Origin: Botryosphaeria dothidea
Taxonomy: Eukaryota > Ascomycota > Dothideomycetes > Botryosphaeriales > Botryosphaeriaceae
Reading direction: 5' to 3'
NCBI GenBank assembly: GCA_011503125.2
Contig: WWBZ02000040.1
Span: 2,046,001-2,110,000 of the forward strand
DNA length: 64,000 bases
In this document: piece after piece, positions 39,456 to 50,691 of the stretch
Position numbering within the stretch: position 1 is the first letter of the stretch
How the letters are laid out: every line of letters starts with the position of its first letter
Program-made: the position numbers and the translations under genes
The notes under the pieces: generated by a model
Database searches by the model: none
What the model was told of the DNA's origin: nothing
The model's input: the letters and a program-made list of their open reading frames with translations, nothing else

Positions 39456-39907
39456 GAATAGCAATTCTGGAGAGTTTAGAGAGTGTTGTATGTGCTTTTA
39501 TTCTCACGTGGTTAATTACATTGGGGAAGCCAGATACGTTGCTTTCCACATCCCATGAAATTCTTGTGACTTGTGCCATGATTGATGCTCTATATTATTT
39601 GCATGTGTACACCTTGCTTTGACTTTTATATCGGAGCAAAGTCAAAAAGTGGTAAGGATTGCGTAGTTTCGAAGTTGTGGTCATTTGCATAATCCTCAGC
39701 GGGAAGACCGGTAAAGTGAAGCGACAATGTCGTCTCGTACGCCGGGAGTGCATAGATTGTCTTGTTTTTGGGGGGCCTATGTGCCTCTTGTGCCATCTTT
39801 TGTCTCTTGATGCCATTCCTTGTCCCGCGCCGGAACCAAAAAGACACGCAATCGCTGCGCTATAAATCCAACGCCGTATATGGACACACTTACATCAAAG
39901 CACCTAA

Positions 39908-40922
39908 TCACGGTCCCAGTCTCTGGGTGGAACCGACCATGCCTGAGGGCAGCGTAGTCATCGGGGTAGTCGAGGGCAGGACACCATAACGACCGAAGGT
40001 GGAGCGGTCGACAGAGACGTAGTGGGGTAGCCTCACAAGCAAATTAAGCTTGTTCTCAATCCAGCGAAGGATCTTCTCGGGCGGCGCAAGGAACTTAATG
40101 TAGTTCAGCCCCCAGAGGTATCCAATGAAAGCGCCGCAAAGGTGACCGATCAGGCTTGTGTTGGGAACGAGAAAGCTCGTGACGAGGATGAGAATGAGTG
40201 GAGTAGTCCAGGTCGGAATCTTGTAGGGTCCAATGCTTCATGGTGTTAGTTCCGGATACAGCCGGGATGTTGCGGGTGATGAGTACCTGAAGAATGGGTT
40301 TGCTTTGTGCGTCTTCATAGCCTCGACGGCGAGGAGAAGGAATACCCAGACACTTCGAGTGGTTAGCACCGAAAAAGTAGAGCGTGGTTGACGGCGTACC
40401 TTGTGCCCTGAACGGCCGTGTTTCCTCTCAAGATTCCCTTCTCAATGATTATATACAGTATGCCGGGCATCGTCGCGAACGCTGGTCTGGTAAGCAATTG
40501 CCGAGAGTAAGATTGGAAACAATAGACATACGCCCGGAGAAGAGGGCAAAGGATACCAGCGTGCCATGTTCGGCTTCGAATCGTTCGAGCAGCGGCGTTA
40601 TGGCGAGGAGGTTGAACAGCGTGTGGAAGAGGCCAACGTGGGTTACAGGGTAGGTGTTCAGACGGAAGGCTGCATAGAAAGGTGCAATTAGCAGATATCA
40701 CAATTACGCAAGATAGATCTGCGCCTGATCGTCGGCGGACTTACCGGCCGTTAAGCTGACTTGATCAGGAATTAGGGCGCATTTCTCGCGCAGAGTCGGC
40801 GTGAGGAGGCTGGCAGCCCAGAGAGCGACGATGATGAACAGGATGACGCGCGTGCACAGCGGCAGACGGAAGACATAGGAGCGCAAGCGCGCAGGGTTGA
40901 GATTTGGAAGGGCGAGCGGCAT
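39908..40922 (-). CDS. RBD2: Rhomboid family protein RBD2
   Basis: Intramembrane serine protease of the Golgi; in Aspergillus and Schizosaccharomyces the family is needed for cleavage of the sterol-response factor SREBP. Five exons: 40745-40922, 40532-40669, 40400-40481, 40287-40352 and 39908-40235, spliced to 263 residues with frame kept throughout. The N-terminal membrane helix contains CTRVILFIIVALWAASLL. The second exon encodes VTHVGLFHTLFNLLAI. The catalytic Ser is in QGTSVWVF, created across the third intron. The catalytic His is probably that of LIGHLCGAFIGYLWG. The C-terminal tail KFLAPPEKILRWIENKLN and LPHYVSVDRSTFGRYG is typical of fungal RBD2. A longer frame reaches upstream to 41135, but the ATG at 40922 starts directly before the conserved region and leaves room for the divergent GAA1 promoter. 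RBD2 and GAA1 start codons are 202 bp apart. Confidence 0.9.
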
Positions 40923-41124
40923 GGTGTTGCGGGCAAGGACAGCTGGGCGGGCGCCGCCGAGAGGAAGAGAGAGAGAACGAGAGGCCAGACGACGCGACGG
41001 GACACGCGCCCCAAACCGCCGACTCGCCGGCAAAGCTCCAGCACCAGCTCCAGCACCTCCCGACTGCGCAACGCCTGCTGCCCATGAAGCTGGCGCAGCC
41101 TGAGCACCTCCGCACCCTCCCGGA

Positions 41125-43265
41125 ATGGCTCTCATAGGTACTGCTCTCGACCTCCGTCACCCGCCCGCTCCGCCGTCCACTGACCCTCTGCCTCCTCCGA
41201 AGCTCCCGCCATTCTTGGCCTCCGCCGCGATGCCCGCATCCTGAAGATCCCGCCCTACCTGTCCGCCCTGTGCATCGTTGTCGGCGTCATCTGGCTGTTT
41301 CTGCTGCCATTGAACGACTACTCGCGCCAGACGTACATCTCTGAGAATGCTCTGCTGCCCGGCCAGGTCCACACCTACTTCGGCGGCAGTGAACACAACA
41401 TCTTCCGCGCATATAGACACGAGGTCCATGCTCTGGTAGACAAGGATGCCGACGAGTCTGCCACCCACGCCTGCAATTGAGGAACAGGGCTGACCCTGCT
41501 GCACAGGCGGAGCCAGAAGCTGGAGGAGCTCATGAAATCGACCGGCCTTAAGACCGCGCGCCAAAAGTACTCCTACAAGACTCCCGGAACAGATGTAGTC
41601 GGAGAGAATATATATGGCGTTTTGCAAGGTCCACGCGCCGATGCGACCGAAGCTGTAGTGCTAGTGGCCTCCTGGAAGACTGTCAAGGGCGAGATTAACC
41701 AGAGTGGTGTTGCTCTCGCTCTTACTCTCGCGCGTTATTTCAAGAGTACGCTCCCCCATGCACCTACGCCTTCGACTTGAGATAACAGTTGTATAGGGTG
41801 GTCACTTTGGTCCAAGGACATCATAGTACTGATTACCAGCGACATCACCGCAGGCTCTCAGGCCTGGGTCGATGCTTATCACAACACTCACGACCCCACG
41901 AAAGTCGAGCCCCTGCCCATCAAAAGTGGTGCTCTTCAAGGAGCCGTTGCCATCGAGTATCCAGCCGGCCCTTGGGGTCATCGTTTCGACAAGCTGCACG
42001 TTCTGTATGACGGCATCAATGGCCAGCTGCCCAACTTGGACCTGTTCAATACCGCTGTCCAAATTGCAAGTGGCCAGATGGGCATCGGTTGCACAATTCA
42101 ACGCATGTGGGACCACAAGGACAGCTATGAAGAACGACTCCAGACCATGCTCCGTGGTATGATCAGTCAAGGTATTGGGCACGCTTCTGGTCCCCACAGC
42201 GCCTTCATTCCTTACCATGTTGACGCCGTCACGCTCCAGACTGTGGGAGATGGGTGGCATGATGAGATGACTTTGGGGAGAACGGTCGAGAGCTTGTTCC
42301 GCAGTTTGAACAACCTGCTCGAGCATCTACACCAGAGTTTCTTCTTTTACCTTCTGATGCAAGCCAACCGTTTCGTCAGTATTGGAACGTATCTGCCCAG
42401 TGCCATGCTGATTGCGGTGAATTTCACTATCACGGCCATTGCTTTCTGGGTCCAGAGCGGGCGTCCTCCTATTCCGGAGGAGAAGCCGGCATCAACAGAT
42501 TCTAAAGATGAGAAGAAGCCCGACATGACTGTCGTGAAGGAAGACAACAAAGTTGCCGTTGTCCCCTCTATCATCCTCACCACAGTCGAGCGCAGTCTCC
42601 TCCTTCCCCTTGCCTTCGTCAGCGGCGTCCACTTCCTGGGACTCATCCCTCTCAACATCTTCAACCACACCTCTGGAGACGTAAGTGCCTTCTCCTTCCT
42701 AAACTCTTGCCCGAAAACACTAACACTCCTCTCCTCAAAGCACCTCGGCACCGCCTTCATCATCGTTTCCATCCTCACTCTCGCCGCCCCGGCGCTAACC
42801 TCCTTCCTCCTAATCCACTTCCACCGGTCCCTCACACCGCAAGAGACATGTCTCCTCCAATGCCTCTCCCTGCTCCTCCTCGGCATGTTCTTCTCCGCCC
42901 TCGCCACCCTCAATTTCTCGCTCTCCTTCCTCGTCGGCCTGTGCGCCGCGCCGCTCACTTTCATCCGCCCCATCAGTCCATCCTCTCCTACAAACCGCCG
43001 CATCGCCCTCGCAGCCCTGCAATACGCGCTGCTCGTCCTGCTCAGCCCCGTCACGGTCGTGGGCGTGGCGAGCCAGGAGCTGGTTGGGAAGGGGTTGCGG
43101 GCGGACGATTGGGTGGGAGTCGAGGCGGTCAGACAGGTGTTGGCGCAGGCGGCGATGGGGTGGCACGTGTGGGGGTTGTGGACGCAGGTGGTCGTGTGGT
43201 TGGTGTGGTGGCCTGCGTGGTTTGTCGGCGCGGTCGTGGTTAGCGGGTCGTTTTTTGGGTCGTGA
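41125..43265 (+). CDS. GAA1: GPI transamidase subunit GAA1
   Basis: Component of the ER GPI-transamidase complex that attaches GPI anchors to proteins; the lumenal domain is related to M28 peptidases and is thought to form the new amide bond. I place exons at 41125-41137, 41203-41455, 41507-41745, 41797-42680 and 42741-43265, giving 637 residues. The tiny first exon yields MALIAPAILGLRRDARILK after splicing. One N-terminal membrane helix (SALCIVVGVIWLFLLP) is followed by NALLPGQVHTYFGGSEH, a lumenal domain with YDGINGQLPNLDL and GPHSAFIPYHVDAVTL, and a C-terminal cluster of hydrophobic segments. The intron after residue DE uses an unusual donor GTCTGC but has a good CTGAC branch site. The fourth intron (42681-42740) is 60 nt, in frame and free of stops, so retained and spliced forms would both be readable. 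The gene shares a short divergent promoter with RBD2. Confidence 0.9.
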
Positions 43266-44418
43266 CGAGGCGGGGGGGGGGGGGGCTGTGTTTTTTCCCC
43301 CGTTATTCGTGTGGAAGCTTGCATGAATCACGGTGGTTTCCGTGATAGGTGGTGGTCGTGGTGTTGTCGGGACGGGTAGACGCGGTTGTGCATCGTTGCC
43401 CGATTGATTTCTTGTGGGTTAGGCAGCTGTGGCATTGATGGACACGAAGGCAGCAAGAGATGTACGCGTGTAAGATAAGGAAGAATATGATAGAAATAAG
43501 CCTTCACCAGTTCTTTTCTTCTTGGCATTGGGGTTATGCCTAGGCGCGTGCATCTACGTGGTGTTGCTATTCTCGAGCATGGTGTACCAGCGCCTCGCAA
43601 ATTGCATAGCTCCCGCTGCGGTTTGCACCACGCAAGCATACGGCATGGCGGCCCGGCCAGGAAGCTAATGCGGGTCATGGCCGGACGGGTTTGGCTTTGC
43701 TTTTCTGGTTCGGCATGCTCCGGCAGATAGCCTCACTGTGGAGGGGGTATGGATGGTCCTTGTAGTGAGTATGCAGGAAGATACCGAATGGGATATCTGT
43801 GCAGTTGGATGAGTGTTGAACGACATCGAGGAGAGTGCGCGCTTGACTCGTGCGTATCGTTGGAAAGTTGACGCACCAATCGACGGTTTGTCTACACCTT
43901 GTCGTCAATGTCCTGTGCGGGATTTGAATCCGAAGTCTTGAGTTTGGCGATTGAAGTGGCATCACTGGAGATCTTTTTATTTTCTCCGGGAATTTTCTAG
44001 ATTGACCACAGGCATCTCTGGAATATTCTGTAATCTCTGTGTATTCTGTATAGTATCTCAGATACAAGCAATGAGTGCATGCAGGCCGCGTGTCTTGCAC
44101 GCTTTGCCCGGCACAGCCTATGTTGCAACCTACGTTTGTAGTTCTCTGCAATGAAAAAGAGAAGAAAAGGGGCAATACAAACCCCAGCACCACTGATGCA
44201 GAGAAGAGAAGAAAATTAATGACCCGAGATGAGCACACATCTGCGGGCCGAGAGAAAAGGTGCACCGCCATCGCTTCAAGACTTCTTGAAGAAAAGTGGA
44301 GCGAAAAGAATTGAAGAAATGCACCTACCCAAAAGAAACGCACCGAACCATGCTGTTACCAACAAAAGGAGAAAAAAGAGAGAAGAAAGAAGTACATTGT
44401 TCATCACATCATTCAACA
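43266..44418. other. Intergenic between convergent GAA1 and VOC gene
   Basis: Shared 3' flank of two convergent genes. A G14 run lies at 43272-43285, just after the GAA1 stop codon. No coding frame with similarity was found. One GGATTTGAATCC string near 43919 resembles a tRNA T-loop but has no surrounding cloverleaf. Confidence 0.6.
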
Positions 44419-46705
44419 TCAACCCGCAAAACTCACCACACTCCTCTGCCTACCCTCCGACTCCTTCTCCAGCTTCCTGGTCGGCAGGCTGACCACGCTG
44501 TCCTTGCGCGGCTTGTACGGCTTGACGGTGCTCGCGTCGCTCGGCTCGCTGATATTCGACGGGCGCACGACATCCTCCTCCTTACGCTCACTACGACGAC
44601 TCGAGCTGCTCTTGTGCGAGCGCGACGAATGGTGGCTTTTACGGTCGTCAACATCGTCCCTTTCGCGACGCGACTTGGACGAATGCTTGGACGAAGAGCT
44701 ATGCTTCGAGTGCTTGCTGTGCCTACTATGACTGCTCTTCGCATCGTCATCGCCCTCATTCGCTCTGCTGGAACCGCGTCGAAGCGACGAGCGCGACGAG
44801 CCGGCGTTGGAGATGGAGTCGGAGGGCGCGACGGTGTCGAGGTCCGAAGGCCCGTCGTCGCCGTCGCCGGCGTCCTTGTTGCGGCCCAGGAGGCTGCCGA
44901 GCAGGGACGGAGCTTTCGAGCCGCTGCCGCCCTCCTGCGCCTTGGACTTGGTCGAGTGCACGCTGTTGGCCGAGCTGCGGCGCTCGACGGCCGACGGCGC
45001 GATCGACTTGGGCGGCGTGGGCGGGTAGTCGTTGCGGTCCTGGTCGGGCGCGAAGGACGAGATGAGCGACTTGGCCTTGGACTTGGACGAGCGCACGCTG
45101 CCGGCCGAGGAGCGGGGCTCGGCGCTCTCGTCGACGGAGTCGAACCGGTCGGCCTTGGAGCGCGAGCTGTGGGCGCTGGGGGCGCTGCTGCGGCGCTCCG
45201 ACGCGTTGGACTTGCGGTCGTCGTCGTCCGGGTGGAAGCTGGAGATGAGCGACGGCGCCTTCGAGCCGGACTTGGACGGCGACTGCGAGGGGGCTTTGGA
45301 GGGCGCTTGCGAGGGCGCGCGGCTGCTCTTGGGCATCTCGGAGATGACGCTGGGGGCGCTGCTCTTGCGCGAGTAGGTGCTGCGCGGCCCAACGCTCGAG
45401 GCCGGGATGTACTCGACATCCTCGTTGCGCTTCGACGCGGAGGTCTGGGCGACTGACACGCAGGTCGGGTTCAGGTAGCTCTTGGCCGTCTGCGGCGCGT
45501 TTTCCAGCGCGCGCGAGTACCGATCCCGGCTGTCGGCGGAGCTATACATCGACTCGGTCTCGCTGAAGTTGCGGTGGGTGGCCTGCTTGACGGTAGTGAC
45601 TCCGGACTGCAGTGCGGACACCAGAGTAGGTGCGTGGGTGCTGCGAGCCGGTGCGGCTTCGATAGCCATACGTTGGTGGGGTGCGCTGTACATGGATTCC
45701 GTTTCACTGAAATTCCGGTGCGTTGGCGCTCGTTCATACTGGATCATCTGTTGTACTTGGGAGGGGGTGAAGGCGTACTCGGACTGCTGGTACTGTTGTT
45801 GGGACGGCGCAACACTGGGCGCCTTCTGAGACGGCGCCTTCACTGACGGGGCCTTTTGCGATGCAGCCTGCGATGCAGCTATCGCGGCCTTTTCTTCCTT
45901 GGCGCTGTCGCGCTCGCTCTTCACCATGGCGTAGGCAACAGCAGCGCCGGCTGCGGCGCCAATGAGAGTGCCGATGATCTTTCGAGCACCAGCATCAGCC
46001 ATTAATTCAGGATTGAGTTCCTCTTTCGAGACTCTGGGCACGATGGGCGCAGACTGGGTTCGCGCGACACTAGGGGCTACGGACTCGGCTTTGACTGAAG
46101 GCGCAATGACGGAGCCGGGCCCGGCGCTCTTGGGAGGCTGGTAGGGGACGACGGTCCTGGTAGCGGTTTTCACCGAGGACCCACTGACGACGGACTCGTC
46201 GTCACGCAGGCTGCCACTGACAGACTTTCGCCATGTCAAGACCCTGCTGAAGCCGCCGACGGATTGCGAGTCGTCCATGGGATCGACATTCTCGCGGTAC
46301 ATGACCTCGATGCTGTTGCCATCGAAGTCCAGAACGGCGGCGTTGAAGACGCCGTTCTCAGAATCGCGGGTGGCTGGGGAGCCATGCGGGCGCGCGCCGG
46401 CGGTGAGAGCTGCGGTGTAGAAGTTGCGCACGGCTATCCGATCAGGTGCCGAGAAGGCTATGTGAGCAGCGCCAGCCTTAATGCTAGGAGAGATGTTAGA
46501 ACACGGCCGCCGGTTTGAAAGTAAAGGGAACTCACCCAGGAGTCTCCTGACATAGGAAGAAGTCTGCCTCGTTATTGATTCCGAAGCCCACCTGGTTGCC
46601 CTGTTGGCCGATATAGCGGTAGCCGAGCGGTTGCAGTGCGGCAAGGAAAAAGGAGCAAGAGGTCGGAAGATGGCTCACTGTGAGCCCAATATGGCTGACA
46701 GGCAT
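44419..46705 (-). CDS. VOC (glyoxalase/bleomycin-resistance fold) protein with long Ser-rich tail
   Basis: Two exons (46536-46705 and 44419-46483, 52-nt intron) give 744 residues. Residues 1 to about 130 form a vicinal-oxygen-chelate domain: MPVSHIGLTVSHL at the start, AAHIAFSA in the middle and DFDGNSIEVMYRENV at the end, which supply possible metal ligands (His, His, Glu). The substrate is unknown. At about 222-245 a Gly/Ala-rich hydrophobic stretch (IIGTLIGAAAGAAVAYAMV) resembles a glycine-zipper or membrane helix. The remaining 500 residues are low complexity: Ser/Lys/Pro repeats such as APSQKAPSVAPSQ, and acidic-basic Ser-rich blocks (HSRHSKHSKHSSSSKHSSKS). The motif THRNFSETESMYS occurs twice (residues 311-323 and 359-371). 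VOC proteins are usually 120-320 residues, so the tail is the odd part. Start and intron are set by the conserved VOC N-terminus. I do not recognise a named gene. Confidence 0.85.
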
Positions 46706-48823
46706 GTTGAGCTAGAGAATTACGGAGTGTCGACGTTCAAGTCTTTGAGTTGAAAGAGGGGGGGGGGGGGAGGGAAAGTGCGTCGTTGGCAGCTGGACTG
46801 GAGGCCGCGCTTCTGGCTGGTTCCAATAGAGAGAATAGAGAGAGGGATTACTCGCGCTGCGAGCTTATATCTGGTGGGGATTACTCAGAGATGCGGTGTG
46901 TGTAGGATTTGGGCGAGGAGGCTGGAAGTCCGGCCGTTTTCTCCTGTGAGCTGCATGTCGGCGCCGACTAGGCAGTGTCTATTTAACGCCGAGCGGAAGT
47001 CGGCGAGAGGTTGGACTTGTGCCAATCGTGGTCACAGGCGCCTTTGCCGCAGCATGATGCGTGCGTGGGATTGCGGTAATCCCCCGGCTGCTCTTCGAGA
47101 CCGGACACGTCTGCCCCTGCACGGCCCACCACCAGCAGGTGATTGGCCGCCGGAACGGGCCTCAGCTCCACTTAGGCGCGGCGCGGGTTTCGAAGGGGAC
47201 TAGAACGTGCATGGCAATCATTCAGAATGCTCCACTGCGGCCTTCTCGACGAGCGTGCAGAACATCAGCGTTGGAGCAAGCGTGAGGCGATCGGCGGGCC
47301 TGCGGGAAGTCCTGTCCGTCATGACTAGGACCAGGCCCAGCCTTCCGGCTGAATCCACTTCCTGGTGCGGCCACATTCCAAGCACCCTGGAAGGAGGGAG
47401 TCCTGTGAGCCTCTCGTCGTCTCCGCTTGCTGTTAGTACTGTCTCCGTGCTGTGAAATGCGTGCTGCCAGATGTAGACGGCCAGCGTCCTTGATGCAATC
47501 GCACCCACTCTCCATGCAGCTAGCGAAAAGAACGCGAATGCGCTGAGGAGGGGGGGCAATCCAACGGCGATGATCGCCACTTTGTACCACCCACCGGCCA
47601 TGCTCTCCAAGGGGCGGGCGGATCTGGGGAAGTGGGAAGACGCCCATGACGTTGGGGACGACGAGGCTCTCGATTCTACATGAGATGCTGCGCGAGATGC
47701 GTGCAGTCACATCGCTCGTGTAACCGGCCGAGCCAGAATCATGCATGCGTTGGAGGGCCCATGTCGAATGGGATGGTAAGCCGCGGCCAACCTATGCATG
47801 TTCTGTTGTCTGCCTGCGATCTAGCCCGCCCGCGATATACAGCCTTACAGCTGCCCGTGCAAGATTGGCTTCGCCTCAGGTCGCACCACTTTTCGTCTCC
47901 GCCATTCGACCGTTTTGCAGGGCAATGCCACCCAAGGCCGCTCCAAGCCCTCAACCCGGGAGCCTCATCATTTTTGTCAAGGAAACGCTGTTTTATATTG
48001 AGCCAACCGCGCGGTCCGTCCCGGCGAACTCCAGCGCGTGCAGCTCGCGGATCCCGCCGACACGCTTATCATCGGAAGGGAAGGTGCCAGTCCATCGTCT
48101 GCACGTGATATGATGCCTTGTCCCAGGGCCAGGGCACGTTGCGTTTCATCGGTCATACGAAACAAGCCAGGCGAAGGTCCCAGGGAGCTGAGGCATCCAT
48201 CCGGAAGAGATCCATCGAGAATGACCTGGATTCCATGGTGAGGCCTCATTGCCGCGGATGACTCCTTCCAACACCAGGCGATCCCCAAGCGAGGGCGAGC
48301 AGCGGTTGAACTCTTGTCATGTCAATTCATCTGCATGTAGCAATCATGCGAGAGATAACGCCAACAACCAGCTAAATTTTTTTTACGCAGACGTGGACAT
48401 GCCACCGCGCGAGATTTGAGCTAAGATCAAATCAGTGCTACCACCTGCCGAACGCCCCTCAACTCATTGCGCCGTCCCCGAACTTGAACGCCTACCTACA
48501 TACAGTACTCTTGTTTTTCTTTTTGATAAATAGTATTAAAATAAGGGAAGGGCAAGGCTAACCCCGAGAAAACAGAAAAGAAAAGGTCGCAGAGCAAGTT
48601 GAAGTGCTTTGCGAAGAAGATGCGCTTGTGAGTCTGTTGAAAGAGCCTGATGTTTTGGTTGCAAAAACAGAGACCACTCCACAGTTCCTCATCGAGACGG
48701 GCACTGAACTGGAGCCTGGATGTTGTGATCGCGGCTGCCAGTGCATTCCCGTGGTTCCCTTCCCCGCGAAGCACCGCTTCTACTTCTGCCCATAATGGCC
48801 CTGTTGCGAGTTAGGTTTTGTGG
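46706..48823. other. Intergenic, no convincing gene
   Basis: Upstream region of the VOC gene and 3' flank of EMG1. A G13 run lies at 46758-46770, about 55 bp before the VOC start. A minus-strand frame at 47218-47610 starts with a hydrophobic stretch (VAIIAVGLPPLLSAFAFF) but has no recognised family. A plus-strand frame near 47929-48113 (MPPKAAPSPQPGSLIIF) is likewise unsupported. Confidence 0.5.
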
Positions 48824-49895
48824 TTAGATGACGTCCCAAACTTCCTCGGCTGCGTGGCAGAACTTGGAGCACGCCACACTAGCACTGAGACTGTAGTTGC
48901 TGATGGAGATTGAGTCGTCCTTGAACTCGTCGGCGAAGTCATCTTTGCCCTTGGCCATGGCTCCAATGAAGACGCATACGCTTTGGTTCGGATCCAGGTC
49001 TTCGATGTATTCGCGGCACCTCACCACGGGAGCGTCGAAACTGAGCGTGACCTTGCGGCAGTTCGGAGGAAGGTGATCCGTGATCGGGTTCTTGATGACC
49101 TTCAGAAGCTTCTCCTGCGACGTGGTGGAACGGATGGAGAGGCGGTGCAGCAGCTGCACCATGAGACCGGCGAAACGCTTGAAAGTACGCGGGATGCGGA
49201 CGGTGGGGCTGACTTCGATCAGAACACCTTTGGCAGTGTGAATGTAGATCTGGAGCTTCCCAGCCTTGTTGATTGGCGAGTCGAGCAGGGTGAGCAGGCA
49301 CTATGAAACAGTTAACTGCTGCGCTATGTTGAATAGCCAGGGTGAGCCTCGGCAGACCTGATGGGTGATGTCCGGACGCGCATCACTGATGTCGCGGCCC
49401 ATCTTCCTCATGATACCGATGTGTTCATCGCTGTTGAGCAGCGAGTACTTGTCCTCCTTTCCGACACCGGCGCGGCCGCCATGAGAGGCCTTGTAGGTTT
49501 CAAGACTGGCGTTTGAGAGCACGACGATGAGGCGCTGGGTGTCCTTGTCGCTGCTGGGGATGGGGTGAGCTTGTTCTGCGACAAGCTTTGGGAGGTCGGG
49601 GGGCGGAAGCGACTGGGTCCCTGTGGTGTGGGAAGACATGGCGAGTGGTTAGAGATGCTGTTCGCGACAGAGATGAGGCTTGGGCGAGGGTCTAATGAAA
49701 CGCAGCTTCTCGGGACCGGCGTTCATGTGCGCGCCGTTCGGAGGGCTTGATGGTGAATTTTCCGGCTCACTCACTGATTCTCTTCGTTCCGCGTTTCGCC
49801 AAACGCGGGCTCGTTTGTTGCTGCTGCTCCGGCTGCTGCTGCTGCTGCTGCTCGAGCTTGACTCCGCCGTCAATCTGGGACGATGATGAGGCCAT
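48824..49895 (-). CDS. EMG1: rRNA small-subunit pseudouridine N1-methyltransferase EMG1/NEP1
   Basis: SPOUT-class (alpha/beta-knot) methyltransferase acting in the nucleolus on a hypermodified pseudouridine of 18S rRNA and needed for 40S assembly. Exons are 49775-49895, 49358-49620 and 48824-49300, giving 286 residues. Family motifs: [93 protein letters not shown] and [13 protein letters not shown] near the C-terminus. The second intron uses donor GTCTGC yet joins ITHQ to CLLT exactly as in the family. A downstream ATG at 49639 also opens the frame, but it lies inside the first intron of the longer model. I prefer the longer start, which adds a Gln-rich N-terminus ([12 protein letters not shown]) and splices in frame. 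The Gln tract is not part of the conserved fold. Confidence 0.92.
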
Positions 49896-50691
49896 TGCGT
49901 GATATTGGGTCGGATAATGGATTCAGAACGGCGCTCAACTTGGTGGTCTTAGTATTCTCTGTCACAGGTCAGCTCCTCGCGAGTGTTTTTGAGTGAATGT
50001 TGAGCAGGTGCGGAGTAGGGCGGCCGGCGAAAGTAAAAACTCTGCGCTCAGGCCGGGGACTTTCGCTTCGCCGGATGCCGACACGGCGACATTATTGCGG
50101 ACCCTTTGCACGCCTTTTGCATCGTCACATGCGCCGGCTCAATGAAGCAGTACCGCACAGCTACTCGATTGTTCTCTCGTGCGGATGCGCATTTTGCCGA
50201 AAACGCGTCCCAGTCGTGGCTCCGATGCCGAAACTGTGGGCGTGCCGGCGCATCGTAGAGATTGTCCATGGCTGCCGTTTGACGGGCCGCCCGTAAACAC
50301 CAAAGCTTCTTTTGTTTACGAACGGCCTCCCACCTTCAAGATCATTTTGCGAACCCCTGGCATAGTACCGTTCGCATTACTCGATGAGCAGCTCACGTAG
50401 GCCAGAAACGGTAGGGTAGGGAAGAACGCGACCAGGCATGAGTGCGGCACAGCAGGTCTATGGCATTCGGCTCCGCCGCGTTGCATCTCGTGAAATGCTG
50501 TCACTGTGGACCTCAAACTTTGCCTATCTAACGGACTTAGGGTATCTTCCAACCACCGGAGTTAGGCGCATTCTCCGTTGAGTAGTACTCTCTGACTCTA
50601 GGCGCATATGGCGGGGTAGGCAAGCACGAAGCTGACTTCAACTCTTCTTTCCCATCCCCTTCCCCCAATTATTTCTGAAGCACAGCCAACA
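49896..50691. other. Divergent promoter region EMG1 / SDR
   Basis: 796 bp between the start codons of two divergent genes. No RNA gene, repeat or coding frame with similarity was seen. A pyrimidine-rich tract (TTCCCATCCCCTTCCCCC) precedes the SDR start. Confidence 0.6.

Larger units (their letters stand above)
39002..39907. other. Intergenic with tRNA-like relics
   Basis: Sequence upstream of the tRNA-Ser gene and downstream of RBD2. Apart from the two tRNA-like sequences listed separately I see no gene. Several short frames without similarity are present. Confidence 0.55.

Noticed and set aside
43900..43970. T-loop-like string GGATTTGAATCC
   Set aside because: No acceptor, D or anticodon stems can be formed around it on either strand.
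44433..45419. 328-codon minus-strand frame rich in Arg, Pro and Ser
   Set aside because: It overlaps the VOC-tail coding frame in another phase on the same strand and reads as low-complexity Arg/Pro/Ala only.
47218..47610. 130-codon minus-strand frame with a hydrophobic N-terminal stretch
   Set aside because: The single hydrophobic run is followed by featureless sequence; no family recognised and overlapping frames of similar length exist.
49301..49639. Shorter EMG1 start at 49639
   Set aside because: That ATG lies within the first intron of the longer model, which splices in frame and gives a normal-length protein; the longer start is preferred, though usage is untested.
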